Shown: piece by piece, positions 7,675 to 15,525 of the stretch | Numbering within the stretch: position 1 is the stretch's first letter | Layout: every line of letters starts with the position of its first letter | Assembly: GCA_947453945.1 (NCBI GenBank) | Contig: CANGJB010000006.1 | Coordinates: forward strand, 1 to 64,000 | Direction of reading: 5' to 3' | Origin: Sphingomonadaceae bacterium | GTDB lineage: Bacteria > Pseudomonadota > Alphaproteobacteria > Sphingomonadales > Sphingomonadaceae | Length of the DNA stretch: 64,000 nucleotides | The notes under the pieces: generated by a model | Told to the model about the DNA's origin: nothing | Databases searched by the model: none | Seen by the model: the letters and a program-made list of their open reading frames with translations, nothing else | Position numbers and translations under genes: made by a program

Positions 7675-8388
7675 ATGACCGCACCTTCCATTCTACTGGT
7701 TGAAGACGACGTTTCGCTGCGCATGCTCACCGCACGTGCGCTGCGCGAGAACGGGTATGCCGTGCGCACCGCCGCCACGGGCGCCGAAATGTGGGTCATG
7801 CTGGAGGCCGAACCGGCAGAACTTGTCGTGCTCGACATCATGCTGCCCGGCGCCAGCGGCATAGAACTGTTCCGCAAACTGCGCCGGCAAAGCGATGTGC
7901 CTATCATCTTTGCCTCCGCGCGCGGGAGCGAGGAAGACCGGGTGCTTGGTCTTGAACTCGGTGCGGATGACTACATCGCCAAGCCTTATAGCGCGCGCGA
8001 GCTGATCGCGCGGATCGGCGCTGTTTTGCGGCGCGGCGGCGGCGAAGGCATGGCCAAAGGAGACGAGCGCACCAGCGAAGTTCACTTCGAAGGCTGGACG
8101 CTTTCGCTTTCACGCCGCGAACTGCGCTCGCCCAGCGGCGCGATGGTGGATCTCACCGGGGCCGAATTCGATCTGCTCGCCACTTTCGTCAGCCACCGCC
8201 AGCGCGTGCTCGGCCGCGAACGGCTGATCGAGCTTTCGCGTACGCGTCTGGGAGATAGCTCCGACCGCAGCATCGACGTGCTGGTCAGCCGCCTGCGCCG
8301 CAAACTTTCGGCCAGCGGCGGGGAGCCGCCGATCGTAACGGTGCGCGGGGTGGGCTACATGTTCAAGGCGGAAGTCCGACGCGGTTGA
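7675..8388 (+). CDS. OmpR/PhoB-family response regulator
   Basis: A 237-residue DNA-binding response regulator. Receiver domain: acidic pair in LLVEDDVSL (about 8-14), phosphoacceptor Asp in ELVVLDIMLPG (about 51-61), and the conserved Lys in DYIAKPYSA (about 99-107). A trans_reg_C winged-helix domain follows after about residue 130, with DLTGAEFDLLATF, RERLIELSRT and the recognition helix region RSIDVLVSRLRRKL, ending GVGYMFKAEV. It is followed by its sensor kinase with a TTGA start/stop overlap, so the two are one operon. The stimulus is unknown; the TorF-like porin downstream is a possible target by proximity only. Confidence 0.93.
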   Translation: MTAPSILLVEDDVSLRMLTARALRENGYAVRTAATGAEMWVMLEAEPAELVVLDIMLPGASGIELFRKLRRQSDVPIIFASARGSEEDRVLGLELGADDYIAKPYSARELIARIGAVLRRGGGEGMAKGDERTSEVHFEGWTLSLSRRELRSPSGAMVDLTGAEFDLLATFVSHRQRVLGRERLIELSRTRLGDSSDRSIDVLVSRLRRKLSASGGEPPIVTVRGVGYMFKAEVRRG

Positions 8389-9767
8389 AACGCCAGAATC
8401 GCCTGGGCCAGAATCGTTTGGGCCAGAATCGCTTGGGATTGCGGCGTCTTGGCCTGACCGAGCGACTGCTGGCGATCCTTCTGCTTGTGGCAGCGGTCGA
8501 CTTCCTCGCCAACACGTTCCTGTTCGATTCGGCCACGACCACTGCGGTGCAGCGCGATGATGCCGCACGCATTGGCGAGCAGCTAGCCCTCGCCGCACGC
8601 GCCATCTCGCGCGAGGCGCCAGATCGGCGCGCGGAGGCGGCGCGTGCGCTCTCTACCCCGCGCTTTGAACTGAGCTGGGGCTCCGAGCCTGCGGCCGCAG
8701 GTGCGCCGCCGGATGCCGCGCTGGCTGCCCGCATCCTCAGCGCCGATCCTGCGCTCACGGCAGATAGCCGACGCCTCATTGTGCGGCACAAGCGCGGCAG
8801 CGGCGACGTGACAGGCACGCTGGCCATGGCCAATGGCGGCGTGCTCGGCTTCAGCACATACGCCGGCGAGGTCAGCCTGCAGCTTTCGAAGTGGCAGATT
8901 CTGCCAATGCTGCTGCCAACGCTGCTGCTGGGCGCACTCGCCTGGTTCATGTTCCGCGCGACCATGCGCTCGCTGCAGACGCTCGTCGGCGCACTGCGCC
9001 ACATCGAAACACCGCGTCCCGGGGGGCTGCCCGAACAGGGGCCCGATGAGGTGCGCCGCCTGATCCGCGCGTTCAACCAGATGCAGCGCCGCATCCAGCG
9101 CCAGCAGGCCGAGCGGACGCAGTCGATGCTGGCAATCGGCCATGATCTGCGCACACCGCTGGCGCGGCTCCAGCTGAGGCTAGATGGCGCAGGGCTGGAG
9201 GATGAGACCCGCGCCGAACTGGAGCACGATATCGGGGAAATGCGCCACTTGCTCGAATCCCTGCAGGCCTTTGTCGAGGCGGGAGGGACGCAGATTCCTC
9301 CGCAGCGGATCGATATCGCGATCATGGCCGCGACGCTGGTTGACAGCGCCGCCGACCAGGGCCTCGATGCGCGGTATGATGGGCCGGAAAGCCATGAGAT
9401 CATGGCCCGCGCGGTATCAATCCGGCGCGCACTGGCCAACCTCATCGATAACGCCCTGCACTATGCGGGCAATGTCCGCGTGTCGCTTGCCAGCGAGGCT
9501 GACGCGGTGGTTATTCGCGTCGATGACGATGGCCCCGGCATTCCCGAGGACCGGTTGAAGGACGTATTTCAGCCCTTCTTCCGGCTGGATACCGCACGCA
9601 CGCGCGATACGCCGGGCATGGGTCTTGGGCTGTCGATCGTGGAGGCAGCCATCCGGCTGGAAGGCGGAACACTGAACCTGATCAATCGCAAAGCGGATGA
9701 TGGACAGGTCAGCGGGCTCACCGCAGTGATCCGCCTGACCGCGATCGTACGCGACAATTCGGCCTGA
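8385..9767 (+). CDS. membrane sensor histidine kinase (EnvZ/RstB type)
   Basis: A 460-residue kinase paired with the preceding regulator. The apparent start is TTG at 8385, overlapping the regulator's TGA. Layout: N-terminal QNRLG repeats (residues 4-18), transmembrane segment about 27-47, a roughly 125-residue periplasmic sensor region, second transmembrane segment about 168-190, HAMP-like linker, H-box LAIGHDLRTPLARLQ, N-box NLIDNALHYAG, G1 DDDGPGIPEDRL, F-box FQPFFRLD and G2 GMGLGLSI. All catalytic boxes look intact. The repeats ahead of the first membrane segment are odd and could mean the true start lies after them. The ligand is unknown. Confidence 0.92.
   Translation: MKRQNRLGQNRLGQNRLGLRRLGLTERLLAILLLVAAVDFLANTFLFDSATTTAVQRDDAARIGEQLALAARAISREAPDRRAEAARALSTPRFELSWGSEPAAAGAPPDAALAARILSADPALTADSRRLIVRHKRGSGDVTGTLAMANGGVLGFSTYAGEVSLQLSKWQILPMLLPTLLLGALAWFMFRATMRSLQTLVGALRHIETPRPGGLPEQGPDEVRRLIRAFNQMQRRIQRQQAERTQSMLAIGHDLRTPLARLQLRLDGAGLEDETRAELEHDIGEMRHLLESLQAFVEAGGTQIPPQRIDIAIMAATLVDSAADQGLDARYDGPESHEIMARAVSIRRALANLIDNALHYAGNVRVSLASEADAVVIRVDDDGPGIPEDRLKDVFQPFFRLDTARTRDTPGMGLGLSIVEAAIRLEGGTLNLINRKADDGQVSGLTAVIRLTAIVRDNSA
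8394..8438 (+). repeat. three tandem 15-base repeats in the kinase start
   Basis: Three near-identical 15-mers, CAGAATCGCCTGGGC (8394-8408), CAGAATCGTTTGGGC (8409-8423) and CAGAATCGCTTGGGA (8424-8438), encode QNRLG three times in frame. Differences are only at third or synonymous positions. Such in-frame repeats can change copy number without breaking the gene. Confidence 0.9.
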
Positions 9768-9989
9768 CGCTTCTCGCTGTTGCAAAAACGCCGCAGCCAG
9801 AGTTTTTTGCACTGCAGCAAGATTGGCAATGTTTAGACATAGTTCAGCAATCATCCAGCAATAAAGTTACGTTAAGTATTACTATACCGCACAAGACGTG
9901 GCACCACATGGTGAGAGGTCACGCGGGCGCGGTCGCAGGCAGGAACGGTATCCTTAGTCTCGGGCTCGGTCCCAGGGAGGTCGTTCCAA

Positions 9990-10841
9990 ATGAATTTCCG
10001 TCTTGCCACCATGGCGCTTCTGACCGCCGTTTCCTCGCTGGCCGCAACTGCCGCGCACGCTGAAGAAACCGCTCCTCCCCCGGCCCTGACCGTTTCAGGT
10101 AGCGCCGCACTCGTCTCCGACTACCGGTTCCGCGGCGTCTCCCAATCAAACGGCGGCGCTGCCGTGCAGGCGGGCATTACGATGAGCCATGAAAGCGGCG
10201 CCTATGCCGGCTTCTGGTCGTCGAACCTCGCAGGATGGGGCACCTTCGGCGGCCCGAACCTCGAACTCGATCTCATCGCCGGATACAAGTTCCCGGTCGC
10301 AGAGGGCGCCGCGCTTGATGTGGGCCTGACCTGGTACACCTATCCCGGCGGCTCCAGCAAAACCGCTTTTGCCGAGCCTTACGTGAAGCTTTCCGGCACG
10401 GTCGGCCCCGCTAGCCTGACCGCAGGTGTCGCTTATGCGCCCAAGCAGGAAGCGCTGGGCAAATGGTACAATACGGGCGCTTCGGCCGTTGCCGGGGTCT
10501 ACGACAACCCGGGCGACAAGAAGGACAATCTCTACCTCTGGACCGATGCGGCAGCCGGCATTCCCTCCACGCCGATCACGCTCAAGGGGCACTTCGGCTA
10601 TTCGAAGGGCAACTCCGGCCTCGGGCCGAACGGCACCAGCGTGGCGCCGACAGGCAAGTACCTCGATTGGCTGCTCGGCGCTGATGTCGCGCTGGGCAAG
10701 CTCACCCTCGGCGTCGCCTATGTCGATACCGACATCAGCGATGCCGAAGCGGCCTACCTGCAGCCGAACTTCTCCTCGACCAAGAACGGCAAGACGATTG
10801 CCGGCTCGAAGGTCGTGGTCTCGGTCACCGCCGCTTTCTGA
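9990..10841 (+). CDS. TorF-family putative outer-membrane porin
   Basis: A 283-residue exported beta-barrel protein with a cleavable signal peptide (about residues 1-25, cleavage near AHA/EE). The mature protein opens with LTVSGSAALVSDYRFRGVSQSNGGAAVQAGITMSHESGAYAGFW, the hallmark start of the TorF family (conserved proteobacterial family of putative porins), and ends with the aromatic residue of an outer-membrane barrel (VVVSVTAAF). Alternating amphipathic strands run throughout. RBS GGGAGG lies upstream. It follows the two-component pair after a 222-base gap and has its own strong terminator, so it is monocistronic. Solute specificity is unknown. Confidence 0.88.
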   Translation: MNFRLATMALLTAVSSLAATAAHAEETAPPPALTVSGSAALVSDYRFRGVSQSNGGAAVQAGITMSHESGAYAGFWSSNLAGWGTFGGPNLELDLIAGYKFPVAEGAALDVGLTWYTYPGGSSKTAFAEPYVKLSGTVGPASLTAGVAYAPKQEALGKWYNTGASAVAGVYDNPGDKKDNLYLWTDAAAGIPSTPITLKGHFGYSKGNSGLGPNGTSVAPTGKYLDWLLGADVALGKLTLGVAYVDTDISDAEAAYLQPNFSSTKNGKTIAGSKVVVSVTAAF

Positions 10842-10862
10842 TCTGTTCCCCTAGCCACACAG

Positions 10863-10898
10863 GCTGCCCCCCGGTTCCGCAAGGAACCGGGGGGCAGC
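10863..10898 (+). terminator. perfect 16-bp hairpin after the porin gene
   Basis: GCTGCCCCCCGGTTCC (10863-10878) pairs perfectly with GGAACCGGGGGGCAGC (10883-10898) around a GCAA tetraloop, 21 bases after the stop. Only TTCGTTA follows, so the T-run is weak but the stem is very stable. Confidence 0.75.
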
Positions 10899-11160
10899 TT
10901 CGTTACGGCAAGTTTCGGCGGGCACGCGCGCTGGCAAAAGTAGCTTGGCTCTGGGCAAGCGCCCCAGCCAAAAAGATGCCATTCTGTTGTAGGGGAAAGG
11001 TGCGAACCTCCCGATGAAGCGGGGGGGACCGAAAGGTTCGCACCCATTTGCGACCGCGAAGAGGAGCGTTGCTCCATCGACCCGATAGCGTTGAGGTGGG
11101 CTTAGGGCCTGCCGGTCTCAACCTGTCCCGGAGGGCAAGTTGATCCGCCTTGGCGGCGGT
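10899..11160. other. non-coding stretch with an inverted repeat
   Basis: No gene is evident between the porin terminator and the light-regulator stop. The notable structure is an inverted repeat, GGTGCGAACCT (10999-11009) and AGGTTCGCACC (11034-11044), enclosing 24 bases that contain a run of seven G. No T-run follows on either strand. It could be an end structure of the minus-strand regulator mRNA, an RNA-binding site or a small RNA; nothing decides. Confidence 0.45.
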
Positions 11161-11751
11161 TTAGAGACCGGCTTCGATCGCCATGCGGATGGCATCGGCG
11201 CTGGTGCGCACGCCCAGCGCGCGCAGCACGGCGGCGCGGTGCAGCTTTACGGTGCGCTCGCTGAGGCCCAGTTCGTAGGCGATCTGCTTGTTGAGCCGGC
11301 CAGCTGCGATGCATTCCAGAATTTCACGCTGCCGGCGCGACAGTGCGGCAACCTTCTCACGCGCTTCGGCAGCACGCGGGCTCGGCACGTTTTCCGCCGC
11401 AACTGCGATTTCGACCTGGCTGCCGAGAAACCATTCCAGTTCGCCCGCTGCATCAAAGATCGGCGCAACCATCACGGCGTTGCGGAAGGGCGTCCCGTCA
11501 CGCTTGTAGTTCAGCAGTTCGACCATCACTGGCACGCGCGCCGCAATACCGGAGCGCAGCTGCTCGGTCAGTTCGGGTTCGGTGCCGGGGCCGCGAAGAA
11601 AGCGGCAGTTACGCCCGATGATCTCGTCGCGGCCATAGCCGGTGAGGTCCATGAACGCCGCATTGCACTCCACGATGGGATTGTCGGGCAGCCGGGGATT
11701 GCTCACCACTGCCGCCACCAGACTGTTCTCGATCATTGCGCCTATTGCCAT
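11161..11751 (-). CDS. LOV-HTH blue-light-responsive LuxR-type transcription factor (EL222-like)
   Basis: A 196-residue one-component photoreceptor and DNA-binding protein. Residues about 8-115 form a LOV (PAS) domain with the flavin-adduct motif GRNCRFL (Cys49), FMN contacts in CNAAFMDLTGY, NYKRDGTPFRNAV (Asn81, Asn91) and the signalling Gln112 in FLGSQVE. Residues about 135-196 are a LuxR/GerE helix-turn-helix, LSRRQREILECIAAG then NKQIAYELGLSERTVKLHR, ending AIEAG. Domain order and many stretches match my recollection of EL222 from Erythrobacter litoralis, in which blue light forms a Cys-FMN adduct, frees the HTH and allows dimerisation on DNA. The start at 11751 gives EL222-like length. 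It is divergent from folE across 221 bases. Confidence 0.92.
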   Translation of the reverse strand: MAIGAMIENSLVAAVVSNPRLPDNPIVECNAAFMDLTGYGRDEIIGRNCRFLRGPGTEPELTEQLRSGIAARVPVMVELLNYKRDGTPFRNAVMVAPIFDAAGELEWFLGSQVEIAVAAENVPSPRAAEAREKVAALSRRQREILECIAAGRLNKQIAYELGLSERTVKLHRAAVLRALGVRTSADAIRMAIEAGL

Positions 11752-11790
11752 CCGTCTTCCCTTCGGCTCATGCGCGCTCCGCGCAATTGC

Positions 11791-11803
11791 CCTTAGGTCC
11801 ATG
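11791..11803 (-). promoter_or_regulatory. candidate operator of the LOV-HTH regulator
   Basis: CCTTAGGTCCATG lies about 40 bases upstream of the photoregulator start in the shared folE intergenic region. It resembles the TTTAGTCCATG part of the EL222 operator as I remember it from published light-switch promoters. This is memory-based similarity in a short string and not a demonstrated site. Confidence 0.3.
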
Positions 11804-11972
11804 TTCCCAAAAACCGGCCCTGTCCCGATCCTTAGCAACAACAATGCCGCAAAGGTAATCCCAATTGCGCTGGCGCTCCGATTTGCGCCGCGCGGAGTTT
11901 TGCCATTTTTTGTGCAGCATAATTGCAGCCGTTAGCGACCTGCAATAATTCTATCGTCCACGGAGCGCACCA

Positions 11973-12587
11973 ATGAATTACGTCAAACACGAGTTCGAAG
12001 CGCGCGACGAAAACGGCAAATTGATCGTTCCTGAGCCTGTGCAGGAGGCCATCCGTACCCTGCTGCGCTGGGCGGGCGATGATCCGGACCGCGAGGGCCT
12101 TACCGATACGCCCAGCCGCGTAGGCCGCGCATGGCGGGAATACTGCGCTGGTTATGAAGAAGATCCGGGCCAGCACCTGCGCCGCACGTTTAGCGAAGTC
12201 GCGGGATATGATGAGGTCGTGCTGCTGCGCGACATTCCGTTCCAGTCGCATTGCGAACACCACCTCGCCCCGATCACGGGCACTGCCTCGATCGCCTATC
12301 TGCCGCGCAACCGCGTGGTCGGGATTTCCAAGCTTGCTCGCGTGCTGCACGGCTACGCTCGCCGCCTCCAGATTCAGGAGCGGCTGACGAGCGAAGTTGC
12401 CACCTGCATCTGGGAAAATCTCCAGCCGCAGGGTGTCGCTGTGGTGATCGAGGCGCAGCATGGCTGCATGACCGGACGCGGCGTGCGCACTCCCGGCGTC
12501 AACATGGTCACCAGCCGCATGCTCGGCTGCTTCCTGGAGGATGCCAGCAGCCGCAAGGAAGTGCTGTCATTGATGGGTCGGAAGTAA
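11973..12587 (+). CDS. folE: GTP cyclohydrolase I
   Basis: A 204-residue type I GTP cyclohydrolase that makes dihydroneopterin triphosphate, the entry step to tetrahydrofolate and other pterins. It shows TPSRVGRAWREYCAGY, the zinc/catalytic segment FQSHCEHHLAPITGTASIAYLP, GISKLARVLHGYARRLQIQERLT, and AQHGCMTGRGVRTPG with the second zinc Cys. Length and motifs are typical. It faces the LOV-HTH regulator head to head and is followed by an FAD oxidoreductase with 14 bases between stop and start, so the two plus-strand genes look like one operon. In some bacteria folE is light-induced together with photolyase-like flavoproteins; that link is inference here. Confidence 0.95.
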   Translation: MNYVKHEFEARDENGKLIVPEPVQEAIRTLLRWAGDDPDREGLTDTPSRVGRAWREYCAGYEEDPGQHLRRTFSEVAGYDEVVLLRDIPFQSHCEHHLAPITGTASIAYLPRNRVVGISKLARVLHGYARRLQIQERLTSEVATCIWENLQPQGVAVVIEAQHGCMTGRGVRTPGVNMVTSRMLGCFLEDASSRKEVLSLMGRK

Positions 12588-12601
12588 CGGCGATCAAGCA
12601 G

Positions 12602-13555
12602 ATGCCGACCGTTGCCATCATCGGGGCTGGAATTGCCGGCCTCTCCTGCGCAGATGCGTTGGCCGGCGCTGGCTGGCGCGTGACGTTGTTCGACAAGGGC
12701 CGCAAGGCCGGCGGACGCATGGCCTCGCGGCGGATCGATACGCCGCATGGTGAGGCCTCGTTCGATTTCGGCGCGCAGTATTTTACCGTGCGTGATGCCG
12801 GGTTTTCCGCCGAGGTCGCCCGCTGGGCGGAGGCAGGGCTCGCCGTTCGCTGGCCGGAGGCGCGCGATGATGCCTGGATCGGCGTGCCCGCGATGAACGT
12901 GGTGGTACGCGCCATGGCTGCGCGGCACGAAGTACGTTTCTCCCACCACGTCAGCGGGTTGGCACGCGAAGGTGCACACTGGCGGCTGCTCGGCGAAGGT
13001 ATGCCGGCCGAGCACTTCGACGCAGCCGTGCTCGCGCTGCCTGCGGAACAGGCCGCACCGATCCTGACTCTTCATGATTTCGAACTGGCGCGCACTGCAT
13101 TGTTCGCCCGGTCTCAGCCTTGCTGGAGCGGCATGTTTGCATTTGATGCGCCGCTGCCGCACGATAGTGACATTCTGCGCAATAACGGGATCTTGGCTTG
13201 GGCCGCGCGCGACAGCGCCAAGCCGGGGCGTGCAGGGCCTGAAAGCTGGGTGGTGCAGGCAACGCCGCAGTGGTCGACCGCGAACCTCGAACGCCAGCCC
13301 GAAGATATCGCGCCGATCCTTCTGGCAGCCTTGGGCGCCGCGACTGGTGCACCCGCTTTGCAGCCGATTGCCCATTCGGTGCATCGCTGGCGCTATGCCC
13401 TTTCCGCTGGAACCGGGCTCGGCTGCTTGTGGAATGAAGCCCAGCGGATCGGAGCCTGCGGCGATTGGCTGCTGGGCCCACGAGTGGAATGCGCATGGGT
13501 CTCGGGCCGGATGCTGGCTGACCGGATGCTGGGCGCGGCGCGCGCGGCGGCATGA
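12602..13555 (+). CDS. renalase-like FAD-dependent oxidoreductase
   Basis: A 317-residue flavoprotein. The N-terminus VAIIGAGIAGLSCADALAGAGWRVTLFDKG is a dinucleotide-binding GxGxxG fold, followed by GGRMASRR typical of amine-oxidase/renalase-like proteins that bind FAD, and C-terminal ACGDWLLGPRVECAWVSGRMLAD where the flavin is held in this family. Renalases oxidise off-pathway NAD(P)H isomers; bacterial relatives are often annotated only as NAD/FAD-dependent oxidoreductases and sometimes sit beside photolyase genes. The start ATG at 12602 follows folE by 14 bases. Substrate unproven; cofactor and fold are clear. Confidence 0.85.
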   Translation: MPTVAIIGAGIAGLSCADALAGAGWRVTLFDKGRKAGGRMASRRIDTPHGEASFDFGAQYFTVRDAGFSAEVARWAEAGLAVRWPEARDDAWIGVPAMNVVVRAMAARHEVRFSHHVSGLAREGAHWRLLGEGMPAEHFDAAVLALPAEQAAPILTLHDFELARTALFARSQPCWSGMFAFDAPLPHDSDILRNNGILAWAARDSAKPGRAGPESWVVQATPQWSTANLERQPEDIAPILLAALGAATGAPALQPIAHSVHRWRYALSAGTGLGCLWNEAQRIGACGDWLLGPRVECAWVSGRMLADRMLGAARAAA

Positions 13556-13648
13556 CCGGGCACGACAGCGCACCCGCGGTTGCGCCCGTCTCTCTCTTGG
13601 AAACGGCACCGGCTATTCCCATGTGAGCCCCGAAGACATGAGGCGAAG

Positions 13649-14473
13649 ATGGATCAGCCACGCGAAATTCCCTGCGAAGCCCCGTCCTTGCCGCAAGCGA
13701 TAGCAGCGGCTCTGCGCGATCTGGAAACGGGCCATGCGTGGGCATGCAGCATGGTTGGGCAATCGGGCGGCGATGTCTGGCGCGTTGCGGACCGGGATGG
13801 CCGCACAACGCATTTTCTCAAGCACGGCAGCGGCACCGTGGTCGACGCATTGGTCGATGAACTGGCCCGGCTGCGCTGGCTGGTCCCGCATGTGCCGGTG
13901 CCACACGTTTCGGCGTTTGCGCTGGAGCAGGGTTCGGCCTGGTTGCTGATGACGGCCTTGCCGGGCGAAACCGCATGGGAGGTGCTGAACGCACATCCGG
14001 AGCGGGCCGATTCAGTCGTCGTCGCCCTCGCGGGCTTTCTGGACCGGTTTCACGCCATCCCGGCCGCCACATGCCCTTTCACCGCTTCCGCCGCGCATCG
14101 GCTGCATCTGGCCCGTCATCACATCGATGCCGGGCTTGTGGATGAGGATGATTTCGATGATTGCCGCGAAGGTTGGACCGCCGAGCAGGTGTGGAGCGCC
14201 CTGCTGGCTCAGCCCTTGCCACAAGCAGCACCGGTCGTGACCCATGGGGACTTCTCGCTGGACAACATCCTGATCGAAAACGGCGCCGTCACCGGCTGCA
14301 TCGATGTCGGCCGCGTGGGACTAGCCGACCGGTATCAGGACATCGCGATCCTTTGGAACTGCCTGGGGGATTTCGGATCGGGCCTGCAAGCGCGCCTTCT
14401 GGCAGCTCTTGGCGAAGGCACGGGAGACCGCGCGCGAATTGATTTCCACCTCCTGCTTGATGAACTGTTCTGA
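13649..14473 (+). CDS. APH(3')-like aminoglycoside phosphotransferase
   Basis: A 274-residue kinase of the aminoglycoside/choline kinase fold, closest by eye to the APH(3') group. Seen are the ATP Lys58 in HFLK, ATCPFTASAAHR and GLVDEDDFD matching APH(3')-II layout, the Brenner motif VTHGDFSLDNILIENG (catalytic Asp201, Asn206), the metal Asp219 in CIDVGRVGLADRYQDIA and a C-terminal LLDELF. These last strings are diagnostic of APH(3') enzymes, which phosphorylate the 3'-hydroxyl of kanamycin/neomycin-type drugs. It has no mobile-element flanks and the same high GC as its neighbours, so it looks resident. Whether it confers resistance is untested. The start at 13649 follows a short spacer after the oxidoreductase. 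Confidence 0.88.
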   Translation: MDQPREIPCEAPSLPQAIAAALRDLETGHAWACSMVGQSGGDVWRVADRDGRTTHFLKHGSGTVVDALVDELARLRWLVPHVPVPHVSAFALEQGSAWLLMTALPGETAWEVLNAHPERADSVVVALAGFLDRFHAIPAATCPFTASAAHRLHLARHHIDAGLVDEDDFDDCREGWTAEQVWSALLAQPLPQAAPVVTHGDFSLDNILIENGAVTGCIDVGRVGLADRYQDIAILWNCLGDFGSGLQARLLAALGEGTGDRARIDFHLLLDELF

Positions 14474-15050
14474 CATTGCGGGACTGAGAAGGAGGCAAGC
14501 CATTCCAAGCACCGCGGCACGGAAACAGATCATCATTCGGCCGGCAAGCGCTGCCGATGGCAGTCGAATCGCGGCCATCCACTGCGAAAGCTGGCGAGAT
14601 ACCTACGCCGATGTGCTCGATCCCGCGTTTCTGGCAGGGCCGATCGAGGCGGATCGCCGTACGCTCTGGGCCGATCGCTTCGCCCATCCATATCCCAACC
14701 AGACGGTCCTTGTCGCGGAAAGCGCTGGTCACGAGGCCTTAGGTTTTGTTTGTTTCTACCGTGATAGTGACGCGCGCTGGGGCAGCCTGATCGACAATCT
14801 GCACGTGCTTCCAGCGTTGCGCGGCCATAACATCGGCGAAAAACTCATTCGGGCCGCAGTGGCGGAGCTAGATCCGGCTCGGGCATTCCATCTCTGGGTC
14901 TTTGAGGCCAATGCGGGCGCCATCCGCTTCTATGAGCGGCTCGGCGGACAAAGGGTCGAGCGCACATTGGACGACATGCCTGCCGCACGGGGCGCACCGG
15001 TTCTGCGGATGGCCTGGCCGAGCGCAGCCAGCCTTCTCGAGCGGGATTGA
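14460..15050 (+). CDS. GNAT-family N-acetyltransferase
   Basis: A 196-residue acetyltransferase. After a short N-terminal extension the GNAT fold begins at IIIRPASAADGSRIAAIHCESWRDTYADVL; the acetyl-CoA pyrophosphate loop is in LHVLPALRGHNIGEKLIRAAV (Q/RxxGxG/A type), and the C-terminal FEANAGAIRFYERLGGQ is the usual motif B. The start at 14460 overlaps the kinase stop by 14 bases; an in-frame ATG at 14409 would overlap by 65. Coupling to the APH(3')-like gene is interesting because some GNAT enzymes acetylate aminoglycosides, but this one has no specific mark of those subfamilies. The acceptor substrate is unknown. Confidence 0.85.
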   Translation: MNCSDIAGLRRRQAIPSTAARKQIIIRPASAADGSRIAAIHCESWRDTYADVLDPAFLAGPIEADRRTLWADRFAHPYPNQTVLVAESAGHEALGFVCFYRDSDARWGSLIDNLHVLPALRGHNIGEKLIRAAVAELDPARAFHLWVFEANAGAIRFYERLGGQRVERTLDDMPAARGAPVLRMAWPSAASLLERD

Positions 15051-15082
15051 GCCCAATGCCCTGCAGAGGTAGATGAGACGGC

Positions 15083-15490
15083 ATGTCCAGCGTGCCCGCC
15101 TCCCTCAAGCTAAAGCTTCAGATCCTCTGCGGTGATGCCATTGCCATGGGACCGGGCAAGGCCGACCTGCTCGATGCAATCGCAGCTGAGGGTTCCATCT
15201 CGGCTGCAGGGCGGCGGTTAGGGATGAGTTATCGCAGGGCATGGCAATTGGTCGATCTGATGAACCGGTGCTGGGCCGTGCCACTGGTGGAAACATCGCC
15301 CGGGAGCTCTCGTGGCGGAGGGGCCCGGCTGACAGCAACCGGGACGGCGGTGCTGGCACAATACCGCTCGCTTCAGGCCGCGCTCGATGCGCGCGGAGCG
15401 GGTGCCGAACTGGCCGCGCTCGAAACACAGCTACGCGCGCGGCCGCTTCGGAGCCAAGCCGAGCGCGGCGAGACAGCAACCCCCGATTGA
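15083..15490 (+). CDS. ModE N-terminal-type winged-helix regulator
   Basis: A 135-residue protein consisting of the LysR-like winged helix found at the N-terminus of ModE. Conserved strings are LDAIAAEGSISAAGRRLGMSYRRAWQLVDLMNRC and GGGARLTATGTAVLAQYRSL; in ModE this domain binds operators of molybdate genes. The C-terminal molybdate-binding (MopI) domains are absent, so it belongs to the short form whose ligand response is uncertain. It stands alone after the acetyltransferase and is closed by a perfect hairpin. A molybdopterin oxidoreductase lies at 38830, but a link is not supported by position. Confidence 0.85.
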   Translation: MSSVPASLKLKLQILCGDAIAMGPGKADLLDAIAAEGSISAAGRRLGMSYRRAWQLVDLMNRCWAVPLVETSPGSSRGGGARLTATGTAVLAQYRSLQAALDARGAGAELAALETQLRARPLRSQAERGETATPD

Positions 15491-15495
15491 GCGCT

Positions 15496-15525
15496 GGCTC
15501 GTGTGGCCGCGCGGCCACACGAGCC
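15496..15525 (+). terminator. perfect 30-base palindrome after the ModE-like gene
   Basis: GGCTCGTGTGGCCGC (15496-15510) is followed immediately by its exact reverse complement GCGGCCACACGAGCC (15511-15525), beginning six bases after the stop. TTGCTT follows. As RNA it forms a stem with a minimal loop; as DNA it is a perfect two-fold site. Terminator is the simplest reading. Confidence 0.65.
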
